A DNA stretch of 6,434 bases from assembly GCA_030693565.1 (NCBI GenBank), contig JAUYAJ010000646.1:1-6434 (forward strand). Reading direction: 5' to 3'. This document shows, in pieces, positions 1-6,434 of this stretch. The notes beneath the pieces are model-generated. The model saw only the letters and a list, made by a program, of their open reading frames with translations. It searched no databases and had not been told where the DNA came from. The translations under genes and the position numbers were made by a program. Every line of letters begins with the position of its first letter. Position 1 is the stretch's first letter. Source of the DNA: Rubrivivax sp. Lineage in GTDB: Bacteria > Pseudomonadota > Gammaproteobacteria > Burkholderiales > Burkholderiaceae_C.

Positions 1-2800
1 GGATCAGGCTGCTGTAGCTGCCGATCCACCAGCCGCCGGGGATGTGGGCGGGCGGCGCCAGCGCGGCCAGCGAGTCGGCGTCGCGGCGCAGCGGCGCCAG
101 CGCCACGCCGGGCTGGCGCGGCAATGCGCTCAAGCCGACGGCGGGCGCGTTGTCGGCCGCCAGTCGCGCCCAGCCGGCAGCCACTTGCGACGGTGTCAGC
201 CCGCTTTGCAGCCAGTCGGCCGGCGTCGTGTCCTGGCCGGCGACCAGCCAGTGGATCAGCGCGCGGCCGCTCTCGACGCTGGAGCCATGGGCGCCGACCT
301 GGCGCCGATAACTGCCGACGACCAGGTAGCAGCGGTGCACGGCGCGCGTCAGCGCGACATAGACAAGGCGCAGGTTCTCGGCCGCGCGCTCCAGCGCCAG
401 CTCGGCCTTGATGGCGTCGAGCGCCGGCTTGTCGTGTTCGCGGAAGTCGATCAGCGGCTGGCCGTCGGCGTCGCGGTGCTCGCGGCCGTCGCCGGACGCC
501 GGGCTGCCGCCCGGGTGGCCGTCCCAGAGGAAGGGGCAGAACACGACTGGGTACTCCAAGCCCTTGGACTTGTGGATGGTGACGATCTGCACCAGGTTGC
601 GGTCGGACTCCAGGCGCAACTGGGCGGCGTCGCCACCACCGCCGTCGCGCCGGCGCTGCTGCAGCCAGCGCAGCAAGGCCTCGGCCGTGCCCTGGTCGGC
701 GGCCGCCTCGTGCAGGCATTCCGACAAATGCAGCAAGTTGGTCAGCCGGCGCTCGCCGTCGGGGCGCGCGAGCAGGCGCTGGGCGACGTCTTCGTCGACC
801 ATCAACTGGCGCAGCATGACGCCAACGCCGCGGCGCAGCCAGGTCTCGCGGTAGCCGGCCAGGCGGACCATGAAGTTGAGCTGGGCGCGGTCGTCAGCGT
901 CCCAGTCGCACAAGCCCTGGGCATCCAGGCCGAGCAGGGCAGTGGCCAGCGCGGCGCGCAGCAAAGGCGGGCGCGACGGCTCCAGCACGGCGGCCAGCAA
1001 CTGCTCCAGCTCTTCGGCGTCGACGCTGGCATAGACGCTGGCTTGCGAATGTTCGACCGCGCCAACACCCAGCGCCGCCAGCGTGCGCCGCATCAACGCG
1101 CCCTGGGCATGGCTGCGCACCAGCACCGCGATGTCACCGGCGGCGAACGGGCGTTCGGCCAGCGTGATCAGGCCTTGGCGGCTGGCGCCGAGCAGGCGCG
1201 CGATCTCGGCGGCGCAGGCGTCGGCGGCGCTGTGCTGGGCGCGCGCCTTCAGCCACAGGCTGCCGGCGTCCGCGGTTGGCAGCGTCCACAGCTGCAAAGG
1301 CGCGCGCGGCTCACTGTTGTCGACCAGCGGCGGCCGCGGCTTGGCGCCGCAGCCCACCGGCCGGTAGTCGAGCCCGGGCAGCATGAAGGCGCGTGGGTGG
1401 CTGCCGAAGAGCGCGTTCAGCGCCGTCAGCAGCGGCGCGGTCGAGCGCTGGTTGTCGGCCAGCGTGTATTCGGCGACCGCCTGGTGGCGCGCTTGCAGGT
1501 AGGTGTGCAGGTCGGCATGGCGAAAGCTGTAGATCGCCTGCTTGGGGTCGCCGACCAGGAACAGCGGCGTGTCGCCGCCGCCGTGGATGCGCTCGAAGAT
1601 CTGGAACTGCAGCGGGTCGGTGTCCTGGAACTCGTCGATCAGCGCGGCCGCAAAACGCTGTCGCAAGGCGTCTGCCAGCGGCTGGCCGGCAGCGCCCTGC
1701 AGCCGCTGGTGCAGGTTGAAGAGCATGTCGTCGAAGGCGATGACGCGGCGTTCGCGCTTGGCCCGGCGCAGTGCCGGCGGCCCGTCTTCGAGCAGCTGGC
1801 GCAGCAGTTGCAGCCGGGCCAGCGCCAAGGCCTGACCGGCGGCGTCGCGCAAGTCGAGCAAGGCCTGCGCGCAGTCGAAGAAGTCATGCGGCTGCACCGG
1901 CGCCTTGCCTTTGTTGGGCTGCAGGCGCTGGGCGGCCAGCAGGTCGAGCCGGTCCAGGCCGCCGCGCAGCGCGTCGTCGCCGGCGAGCAGCGCATCCCAG
2001 TCGGCAGTGGCCGCGGCGACTGTGCTGGCCTTGTAGGAGCGGCCGTTCAGGCGCGGCAAGGCTTCGGCGACCTGCGCCAGGATGGTCGCGCGCTGGTCCT
2101 GCCACAGCGCGCGGGCGGCGCCGTGGGCAGCGGCCAGCGCGGCGCTGTCGACGGTGGTGGCCGCGCCGGTCATGGGCGGCCACAGCAGCGTCGCCAGCGG
2201 CTTGGACAAGCGGCGCTGCAGCAAGCCGGCCAGGCGCTCGGGGCTGTCGCCGCGCTCGAGCAAGTAGGCTGCCAGCTCGGGCGCGAGTGCTGCGCCGGCC
2301 ACATGGCAGCGCCAGAAGTCATGCACCACTTCGAGCCGCAGTTCGCTGTCGTCGGCCAGCAGCTCCTGCACCATCGGCAGGCCGGCGCTGAGCGCGGCGT
2401 CGCCCAGCGCGCGCTGGCAAAAACCGTGGATGGTGAAGATCGACGCTTCGTCAAAGCTCTGCAAAGCCGCCGACAACCGCGCCTTCAGCACATCGTCACT
2501 GAGTCCGGGCTGGCGGCGCAGGCTGAGCAGCAAGCCGTCGACAAAAGGGTCGGGCGTCTGCACGCCTTCGCCGAGCAGGCGCGCCTGGGTTTGCGCCAGG
2601 CGTTCGCGGATGCGTTCGCGCAGCTCGGCGGTGGCGGCGTTGGTGAAGGTCACGACCAGGATTTGCGGCAGCGCCAGGCCACGCTCGAGCAGCAGGCGCA
2701 GGAACAGGCCGCAGAGGTTCCAGGTCTTGCCGGTGCCGGCCGAGGCTTCGATCAGCCGCGTGCCGGCCAGTGGGCAGCCGAAGACGTCGAGCGCGGTCAT
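1..2800 (-). CDS. recB: RecB, 3'-5' helicase/nuclease subunit of RecBCD, C-terminus cut by window edge
   Basis: RecB is the ATP-driven 3'-5' motor and nuclease of RecBCD. I translated all 933 visible codons by hand and found no stop or frameshift. SF1A motifs appear in order: Walker A EASAGTGKT (18–26, Lys25), motif Ia TFTNAATAELRERI (from about 51), FTIHGFCQRAL (122–132), Walker B IDEFQDT (388–394), motif III GDPKQAIYSFR (417–427), motif IV NQRST (450–454), motif V IVTIHKSKGLEYP (739–751) and motif VI VYVALTRA (813–820). The visible part ends in GSYSSLI, matching the SYS segment that in E. coli RecB sits at the end of the helicase part. Against about 1180 residues in E. coli, roughly 250 are missing, so the nuclease active site cannot be judged. 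The ATG at 2800 overlaps the recC stop (ATGA), and the protein aligns with E. coli RecB almost from its first residues. Motif IV has Gln where UvrD-like helicases usually have an aromatic residue. Confidence 0.98.
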   Translation of the reverse strand, partial: MTALDVFGCPLAGTRLIEASAGTGKTWNLCGLFLRLLLERGLALPQILVVTFTNAATAELRERIRERLAQTQARLLGEGVQTPDPFVDGLLLSLRRQPGLSDDVLKARLSAALQSFDEASIFTIHGFCQRALGDAALSAGLPMVQELLADDSELRLEVVHDFWRCHVAGAALAPELAAYLLERGDSPERLAGLLQRRLSKPLATLLWPPMTGAATTVDSAALAAAHGAARALWQDQRATILAQVAEALPRLNGRSYKASTVAAATADWDALLAGDDALRGGLDRLDLLAAQRLQPNKGKAPVQPHDFFDCAQALLDLRDAAGQALALARLQLLRQLLEDGPPALRRAKRERRVIAFDDMLFNLHQRLQGAAGQPLADALRQRFAAALIDEFQDTDPLQFQIFERIHGGGDTPLFLVGDPKQAIYSFRHADLHTYLQARHQAVAEYTLADNQRSTAPLLTALNALFGSHPRAFMLPGLDYRPVGCGAKPRPPLVDNSEPRAPLQLWTLPTADAGSLWLKARAQHSAADACAAEIARLLGASRQGLITLAERPFAAGDIAVLVRSHAQGALMRRTLAALGVGAVEHSQASVYASVDAEELEQLLAAVLEPSRPPLLRAALATALLGLDAQGLCDWDADDRAQLNFMVRLAGYRETWLRRGVGVMLRQLMVDEDVAQRLLARPDGERRLTNLLHLSECLHEAAADQGTAEALLRWLQQRRRDGGGGDAAQLRLESDRNLVQIVTIHKSKGLEYPVVFCPFLWDGHPGGSPASGDGREHRDADGQPLIDFREHDKPALDAIKAELALERAAENLRLVYVALTRAVHRCYLVVGSYRRQVGAHGSSVESGRALIHWLVAGQDTTPADWLQSGLTPSQVAAGWARLAADNAPAVGLSALPRQPGVALAPLRRDADSLAALAPPAHIPGGWWIGSYSSLI
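26..33 (-). other. E. coli-type Chi octamer in recB
   Basis: The minus strand reads GCTGGTGG, identical to E. coli Chi, across the two Trp codons of the GGWWIGSYS segment. Whether it acts as Chi here is doubtful, because the host RecC differs at several Chi-contact positions. Confidence 0.35.
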
Positions 2801-5800
2801 GGCGACTCGTCCTCATTGACCTGGTGCGCCAGCAGCGGCGCGAAGACGGCTTCGGCCAGCTGCGTGAAGCGTTCGTCCAGCGCCTCGCCGCGGCCGCGCA
2901 AGGCCAGCCGGTAGGCTGGGTCGGCAGCTTCGCCGTGCGGTTGGCGCGGTGTCACTTGCCAGACCTTGCGGGCGGCGTTCAGGCTGGCGTCGTTTTCCAC
3001 GTAGGCCCAGGCGGCCTTGGGGAAGAAGTGCAGCGGCTCGCTCAAGCCTTGCCGGTACAGGCGCAGCAAGTCAGCCAGCAAGGCCTTGGGGTCGGCCGGC
3101 GCCATCAGTTGCAGCGGCGCGTCCAGCGACAGCCAGGTGGTGCGCAAGTCGACCCCGGCGGGTGCGGCGGCGCACAGCAGCAAGTGGTGGAGCCAGGCCT
3201 CGATGCGGTCGCCGGCGCGCAGCTTGTCGCAGCGCCAGCGCAGCAAGCCGGCTGGCCGCAGGTCGGCAAAACCGGCCTCGAGCTGCCAGGCCTGGCCGTC
3301 GAGGTCGAAGGCGACGCGCGCCGTCAGCGGCGCCAGGCAGGGCGCGGCGCTGGCGTCGCGCACCTGGGCGGCGAAAGGGCCGAGCCGGCCCCAGGTGTGC
3401 TCCCAGGCTGCCATGCCCAGCGCGCCGGCCGGCAGCTCATTGCCGGCCGCGGCAAGCTGGCGTGCCTGGGCTTCACCCGCGCCTTGCAACAGCGCGGGCA
3501 GCAAGCGCCGCGTCAAGGCGTCGACGCCGGGCCAGTCGGGCAGCATGGGCTCGACGTCTTCCAGCCGGTCGGCGTCGTGGCTGACAGCCACGCCCAGGCG
3601 CTGGCGCAGCAAGGTGCGGCAGGGGTTGCGGAAGAAGGCCACCAGCTGGGCCAGCGTGACGCTGCGCCACTCCGGCCCCGGCGGCGCCAGTGGCTGGGCA
3701 AAAAAGACCGGCAGGGCGGCGCCGACCGCGCTGTCGTCATCGTCATCCGCGCCGGCCTCGGCGCCGGATTCAGCGTCGTCGTCGGCGCTGTCCGCCAGCG
3801 GCGCCGCCAACGCCGGCCCGGCCAGGCTGCGCTGCAGCGCGACGCCGAGTTCGCGGTTGAAGCTGCGCAGCCGCGGGTCGCCATCGACGGCAAAACCTTC
3901 GACGGCAAAAGGCTGGAGCGGATGTTCGACGACGAGGCGGCGGCGCGCCTGTGCCAGCGAGGCCGGCGACTGCGGGTCGTCGGCGACAGCCGGCACCAGC
4001 ACGTCGAGCAGCTCGGCCACCAGCACCGAGGGCGGCAGCGCCGAGTTGTCGCGCACGCTGCGGCCGCTGTGGCTGAGGTACAGGCTGTGTCGGGCCGCCA
4101 GCAGCAGGTCGAGGAAAAGGTTGCGCTCGTCGCTGCGGCGCTGGCGGTCGCCGCGCCGCGGCCGCCAGGCCAGCAGGTCGAATTCGAGCGGACGCTGGGC
4201 GCTGGGAAAGCGGCCGTCGTCCAGGCCGATGACACAGACCACGGCGCTGGGCAGGTTGCGCAGGCTGGACATCGAGGCGAAGGTGACGTTGCCGCCGGCC
4301 ACGCCGCCGCGTGCCGGATCGTCGAGCACTTGCTCGAGCGCGGCGCGCACCACCGCCAGCGGCAGCGGCTGCGTGAAATCGGCGCGGCGCCATTGTTCGG
4401 CCAGCGCGGTGATGGCGGCCAGCAGTTCGCGCTGGTCGTCGATCTCGTCGCCTTGCGGGTCGAGGAAGTCGGCGACCGAGTTGCGCAGCAGCGCCGCCCA
4501 GGCGGCTGGCGTGTGCGCGCTGGCGAGCGCACGCTGCAAGGCCTGCAGCGTGCCGGCGAAGCGCCAAAAGGCGCCGAGTGCCAGCGCCGCCGAACCTTCG
4601 GCCGCGCCGGCCGGCAGCCGGCCGTCGAAGGTCTGGTCGGTCTGCGCTGGCAAGGCATAGCCCAGCAGCAGCCGGTCCAGGCTGTCGGCCAGCGTGTGGC
4701 TGGCCTGCGCCGGCACATCGAAGCTGGCGCGGTGGGCGGCGTCCAGGCCCCAGCGCATGCGGCTGTCGAGCAGCCAGCCGTGCAGCCGTTCCAGGTCGTC
4801 TTCGTCAAGCCCGAAGCGGCGCGCCACGATGGGCTGCTGCAGCAAGCCGTGCAGCGCGCTGGCGCCGCAGCGCGAAGCCCCCAGCGTCAGCAAGGCCAGC
4901 CAGGCGCGCGCGGCGGCGTTGACCCGGCTGCGCGGCCGGCCGCTGACCGTGTAGGGGATGTGGCGCTCGCGCGCTGCGGTGCCGAAGACGGCGTCGATCA
5001 GCGGCGCGGCGGCTTCGAGGTCCGGTGTCAGCACCAGGATGTCGGCCGGCCGCAGGCGGCCGCCGGCGCTGGCGAACAAGCCGAGCAAATGGTCTTGCAA
5101 GACCTCGAGTTCACGCGTCAGCGAATGGCAGACGTGGAGCTCGATGCTGCGGTCGCCGTCGGCCAGCGGCGCCGTGCCGGGCGCCAGCTCTGCCATGTCG
5201 AGGATGGCGTTGTGCAGCCGCGCCAGCAGGCTGCTGCCGGGATGGGGCTGGTAGTGGCCGTCGTCGATGGCGCCGTTGACGTCGACCAGGCCGTCGATGT
5301 GGGCCTGGGTCTGGCCGCCCCAGGCGCTGAGCAGGCGGTTGCCGACTTCCTGGCTGGCGGCAAGGCCACGCAGCGCCAGGTGGCTCAAGCGCTTGGGCGA
5401 GACGGCGTCGAACCAGAACTCGCGGCAGGGATTGAGCGCGTGGACATGCAGCTCGATGTGGTTGCCCAGTTGCTGCAGCAGCTGGCGGTGCAGCGGCGGC
5501 ATCGTCGGCAGCGCGAACACATGGGCGACGGCGGGCAGGCCGGCGCTGGCCACGCTGCGGGCGTCCAGGTCCTTCAATGCGCGCACAAAAGCGTTGGCCG
5601 GGTGCAAGGCGTCGATGCCGAGTTCGGCGGCCAGGCGCTGCCACAGCGCCGCCTGCCAGGCCTCGTCGGCATGCGCCTGCGCGGCAACGGGCTCGGCCGG
5701 ACGGCCTTCGCGCCAGGCCAGCAGCCAGTCAGGGCGGTAGGTGGTGTACTGATCGAACAAGGCGGCAACGCGGCCGGCCAGGTCGTGGCGCATGACCTCG

Positions 5801-6153
5801 TCGGCACCTGCCAGATAGCGGGCCAGGCGCGGCTGGCTGGCGACGAAAGCGGCGTCACCGAGGGCGGCGTGCAGACGCCAGCTCAGCAGCGCCGGCGTGA
5901 ACGGCGATTCGGCGCCGACGCCGGGGACGATGCGGCCGATCTGCTGCCACAGCCATTGCGCCAGAAAGTCAAAGCGCAGGTCGGCGCACAGGCCGAGCCG
6001 GTCAGCGGCGGCCAGCGTCAGCGAACGCTGGATGGCGGCGCTGGGCACCAGCACCGGGATGCTGGCAAAGACGCCGGGCGGCGCCAGCGAGATCTGGTCG
6101 AGCCAGCCCGCGGTCAGCGTCTCGTAACGATTGGCGAAGTGGAAGTGGAGCAT
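2797..6153 (-). CDS. recC: RecC, Chi-reading scaffold subunit of exonuclease V (RecBCD), complete
   Basis: RecC holds RecB and RecD together, splits the incoming duplex and scans the 3' strand for Chi; it acts on cytoplasmic double-strand DNA ends. The 1118-residue product matches E. coli RecC (1122) from end to end. The N-terminus has the family pattern MLxxxxxNR, then LFDQYxxYRPDWL (132–144), HVCHS and RRGDRxRR with NLFL (about 660–678), and a C-terminal inactive nuclease-like domain (about 820–1118). There is no Walker A motif, as expected for RecC, whose helicase fold is dead. An acidic linker (788–808) precedes the C-terminal domain. The start is well fixed: an in-frame TGA lies ten codons upstream (6181–6183), with no ATG, GTG or TTG between. 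No Shine-Dalgarno sequence is visible before the ATG. The stop overlaps the recB start, so the two are surely co-transcribed. Several Chi-contact positions differ from E. coli (see findings). Identification is near certain. Confidence 0.98.
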   Translation of the reverse strand: MLHFHFANRYETLTAGWLDQISLAPPGVFASIPVLVPSAAIQRSLTLAAADRLGLCADLRFDFLAQWLWQQIGRIVPGVGAESPFTPALLSWRLHAALGDAAFVASQPRLARYLAGADEVMRHDLAGRVAALFDQYTTYRPDWLLAWREGRPAEPVAAQAHADEAWQAALWQRLAAELGIDALHPANAFVRALKDLDARSVASAGLPAVAHVFALPTMPPLHRQLLQQLGNHIELHVHALNPCREFWFDAVSPKRLSHLALRGLAASQEVGNRLLSAWGGQTQAHIDGLVDVNGAIDDGHYQPHPGSSLLARLHNAILDMAELAPGTAPLADGDRSIELHVCHSLTRELEVLQDHLLGLFASAGGRLRPADILVLTPDLEAAAPLIDAVFGTAARERHIPYTVSGRPRSRVNAAARAWLALLTLGASRCGASALHGLLQQPIVARRFGLDEDDLERLHGWLLDSRMRWGLDAAHRASFDVPAQASHTLADSLDRLLLGYALPAQTDQTFDGRLPAGAAEGSAALALGAFWRFAGTLQALQRALASAHTPAAWAALLRNSVADFLDPQGDEIDDQRELLAAITALAEQWRRADFTQPLPLAVVRAALEQVLDDPARGGVAGGNVTFASMSSLRNLPSAVVCVIGLDDGRFPSAQRPLEFDLLAWRPRRGDRQRRSDERNLFLDLLLAARHSLYLSHSGRSVRDNSALPPSVLVAELLDVLVPAVADDPQSPASLAQARRRLVVEHPLQPFAVEGFAVDGDPRLRSFNRELGVALQRSLAGPALAAPLADSADDDAESGAEAGADDDDDSAVGAALPVFFAQPLAPPGPEWRSVTLAQLVAFFRNPCRTLLRQRLGVAVSHDADRLEDVEPMLPDWPGVDALTRRLLPALLQGAGEAQARQLAAAGNELPAGALGMAAWEHTWGRLGPFAAQVRDASAAPCLAPLTARVAFDLDGQAWQLEAGFADLRPAGLLRWRCDKLRAGDRIEAWLHHLLLCAAAPAGVDLRTTWLSLDAPLQLMAPADPKALLADLLRLYRQGLSEPLHFFPKAAWAYVENDASLNAARKVWQVTPRQPHGEAADPAYRLALRGRGEALDERFTQLAEAVFAPLLAHQVNEDESP
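2811..2814 (-). promoter_or_regulatory. Probable weak ribosome binding site for recB
   Basis: On the minus strand GAGG lies ten bases before the recB ATG, inside the last codons of recC. It is a partial Shine-Dalgarno match at slightly long spacing. The ATGA stop/start overlap suggests recB is translated mainly by ribosomes finishing recC, with this site helping re-initiation. The coupling is inference from the overlap. Confidence 0.4.
3639..3646 (-). other. E. coli-type Chi octamer in recC
   Basis: The minus strand reads GCTGGTGG within the codons for Leu-Val-Ala. The string arises naturally from CTG-GTG-G, the preferred Leu and Val codons of this genome, so it may be only a codon-use by-product. 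Confidence 0.35.
4017..4024 (-). other. E. coli-type Chi octamer in recC (second copy)
   Basis: The minus strand again reads GCTGGTGG at Leu-Val-Ala codons. This is the third copy in the window; I saw none on the plus strand. Confidence 0.35.
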
Positions 6154-6225
6154 GGCGCCGGCAGTGGCAGCCCGCGGGCGTCAGCCTGGGAATCAGGCCG
6201 CGCTGCGGGTTCGCCGGCGAAGTAT

Positions 6226-6260
6226 CACCGCTGGCTGGCTCGCAGAATGAGCCAGCGGTG
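6226..6260. repeat. 11-bp perfect inverted repeat (hairpin) upstream of recC
   Basis: CACCGCTGGCT at 6226–6236 is exactly complementary to AGCCAGCGGTG at 6250–6260, with a 13-base loop. A second register (6234–6241 with 6249–6256, 8 bp, 7-base loop) is possible because the left arm contains a repeated GGCT. On the minus strand the stem is followed by GATACTT rather than a clean T-run, and on the plus strand by no T-run. It is therefore at best a poor intrinsic terminator for a gene further right. It could also be a protein-binding palindrome or a leader hairpin for recC, whose ATG is 73 bases away. Confidence 0.6.
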
Positions 6261-6265
6261 CGGGC

Positions 6266-6280
6266 TGAGAGGTTGAGAGG
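6266..6280. repeat. Short direct repeat, TGAGAGG twice
   Basis: TGAGAGG occurs at 6266–6272 and again at 6274–6280, separated by one base; on the minus strand it reads CCTCTCA twice. It lies 113–127 bases upstream of the recC start. It could be a binding site for a regulator or chance; nothing else supports a function. Confidence 0.3.
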
Positions 6281-6308
6281 CAATCCCATGGGCCCGCGCC
6301 GGGGTGCG

Positions 6309-6386
6309 CAAGGGCCCTGAGCAAGGCGCAGCGCGCAGCCCGGACCCACGTCCGGGCAAGCGATGCAACGCCGCGCAGGGCCCTTG
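6309..6386. repeat. Nested palindrome, 11-bp outer stem with inner hairpin
   Basis: CAAGGGCCCTG at 6309–6319 is exactly complementary to CAGGGCCCTTG at 6376–6386. Inside it, GGCG at 6325–6328 can pair with CGCC at 6369–6372, and an 8-bp hairpin sits at 6338–6357. The whole 78-base unit would fold into one long hairpin on either strand. This shape is typical of dispersed intergenic palindromic elements, but it could also be part of a structured RNA. I cannot count other copies from this window. Confidence 0.6.
6338..6357. repeat. 8-bp hairpin with four-base loop
   Basis: GCCCGGAC (6338–6345) pairs perfectly with GTCCGGGC (6350–6357) around the loop CCAC. It is the tip of the larger nested palindrome. 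No T-run follows on either strand, so it is not a standard intrinsic terminator. Confidence 0.6.
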
Positions 6387-6391
6387 GACGC

Positions 6392-6405
6392 CCCGGCCCT
6401 CCGGG
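6392..6405. repeat. Small 5-bp GC hairpin next to the nested palindrome
   Basis: CCCGG (6392–6396) pairs with CCGGG (6401–6405) around a CCCT loop. Short GC stems are common by chance in DNA this GC-rich. It is listed only because it is the third palindrome in a row in this non-coding stretch. Confidence 0.3.
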
Positions 6406-6434
6406 TAAGCCCCCAGACCAGCCCCACTCGGCGT

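Larger units (their letters stand above)
6154..6434. other. Non-coding region upstream of recC with several palindromes
   Basis: I see no credible gene here. A 141-codon minus-strand open frame starting at 6427 runs through it and 152 bases into recC, but it is mostly made of the palindromes and resembles no protein I recognise. The region is dominated by inverted repeats, listed separately. No convincing -35/-10 pair is visible: the minus-strand GATACT at about 6222–6227 resembles a -10 box, but nothing like TTGACA sits 17 bases before it. The recC promoter may be weak, or may lie beyond the right edge if recC belongs to a longer operon. Confidence 0.6.

Noticed and set aside
1..40. RecB lacking its nuclease domain (natural truncation)
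   Set aside because: The frame is still open at the window edge, so the missing nuclease domain is explained by where the window ends.
2496..2816. Minus-strand 106-codon frame starting just before recB
   Set aside because: It starts at an out-of-frame ATG near the end of recC and reads recB DNA in the wrong frame; the true frame gives clear RecB motifs.
44..2914. Plus-strand open frame of 956 codons opposite recB
   Set aside because: Same cause: it mirrors recB codons exactly, and recB here lacks TTA, CTA and TCA. The composition is that of an antisense shadow.
6190..6250. Sigma-70 promoter for recC with GATACT as -10
   Set aside because: No acceptable -35 lies at 16–18 bases, and there is no extended -10. 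A single weak hexamer is not enough.
2770..6276. Plus-strand open frame of 1168 codons opposite recC
   Set aside because: It is codon-aligned with recC, so its stops would need TTA, CTA or TCA codons in recC, which this GC-rich gene avoids. The product is low-complexity, rich in Gln, Ala, Gly and Arg, and resembles no family, while the opposite strand is plainly RecC.
6002..6427. Minus-strand 141-codon open frame overlapping the recC start
   Set aside because: It is built from the palindromic non-coding stretch, then overlaps recC by 152 bases in another frame. No recognisable domain and no ribosome site.
1..6434. CRISPR array, tRNA, rRNA or insertion sequence
   Set aside because: No regularly spaced repeats, cloverleaf, rRNA signature or transposase-like protein was seen; almost all the DNA is occupied by recC and recB.

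Overview
The window is the recC–recB part of a bacterial recBCD locus. Both genes are on the minus strand and read right to left. The DNA is very GC-rich, roughly 70% by eye, with strong GC bias at third codon positions. The RecC and RecB sequences clearly resemble the E. coli proteins but are well diverged from them. Together with the direct recC–recB junction, this suggests a high-GC proteobacterium, most likely a beta-proteobacterium of the Burkholderiales type. That placement is inference; no marker gene is present to prove it.

Layout, in transcription order. (1) Positions 6434–6154 are a 281-base non-coding stretch upstream of recC. It holds an 11-bp perfect inverted repeat (6226–6260), a longer nested palindrome (6309–6386, with an 8-bp inner hairpin at 6338–6357), a small hairpin (6392–6405) and a short direct repeat (6266–6280). 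I see no convincing promoter there. (2) Positions 6153–2797 are a complete recC of 1118 codons. (3) Positions 2800–1 are recB, starting in an ATGA overlap with the recC stop. It runs open for 933 codons to the left edge with no stop or frameshift. The visible part is essentially the whole helicase portion, with all SF1A (UvrD-like) motifs. The C-terminal nuclease domain lies beyond the edge.

How they work together: RecB is the 3'-5' motor and, through its missing C-terminal domain, the nuclease. RecC is the non-catalytic scaffold that splits the duplex and reads Chi in the exiting 3' strand. RecD, the 5'-3' motor, is not in the window and probably follows recB to the left. The complex processes double-strand ends for RecA-dependent repair and degrades linear foreign DNA.

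The most interesting signal is in RecC. Several positions equivalent to the E. coli Chi-recognition residues are replaced (Q38 to Pro, T40 to Ala, Q44 to Arg, L64 to Phe, D133 to Ala, R186 to Pro), while W70, L134, D136 and R142 are kept. This enzyme probably answers to a sequence other than the E. coli Chi octamer, or reads it differently. I found no new gene system: the two very long plus-strand open frames are antisense shadows of recB and recC.
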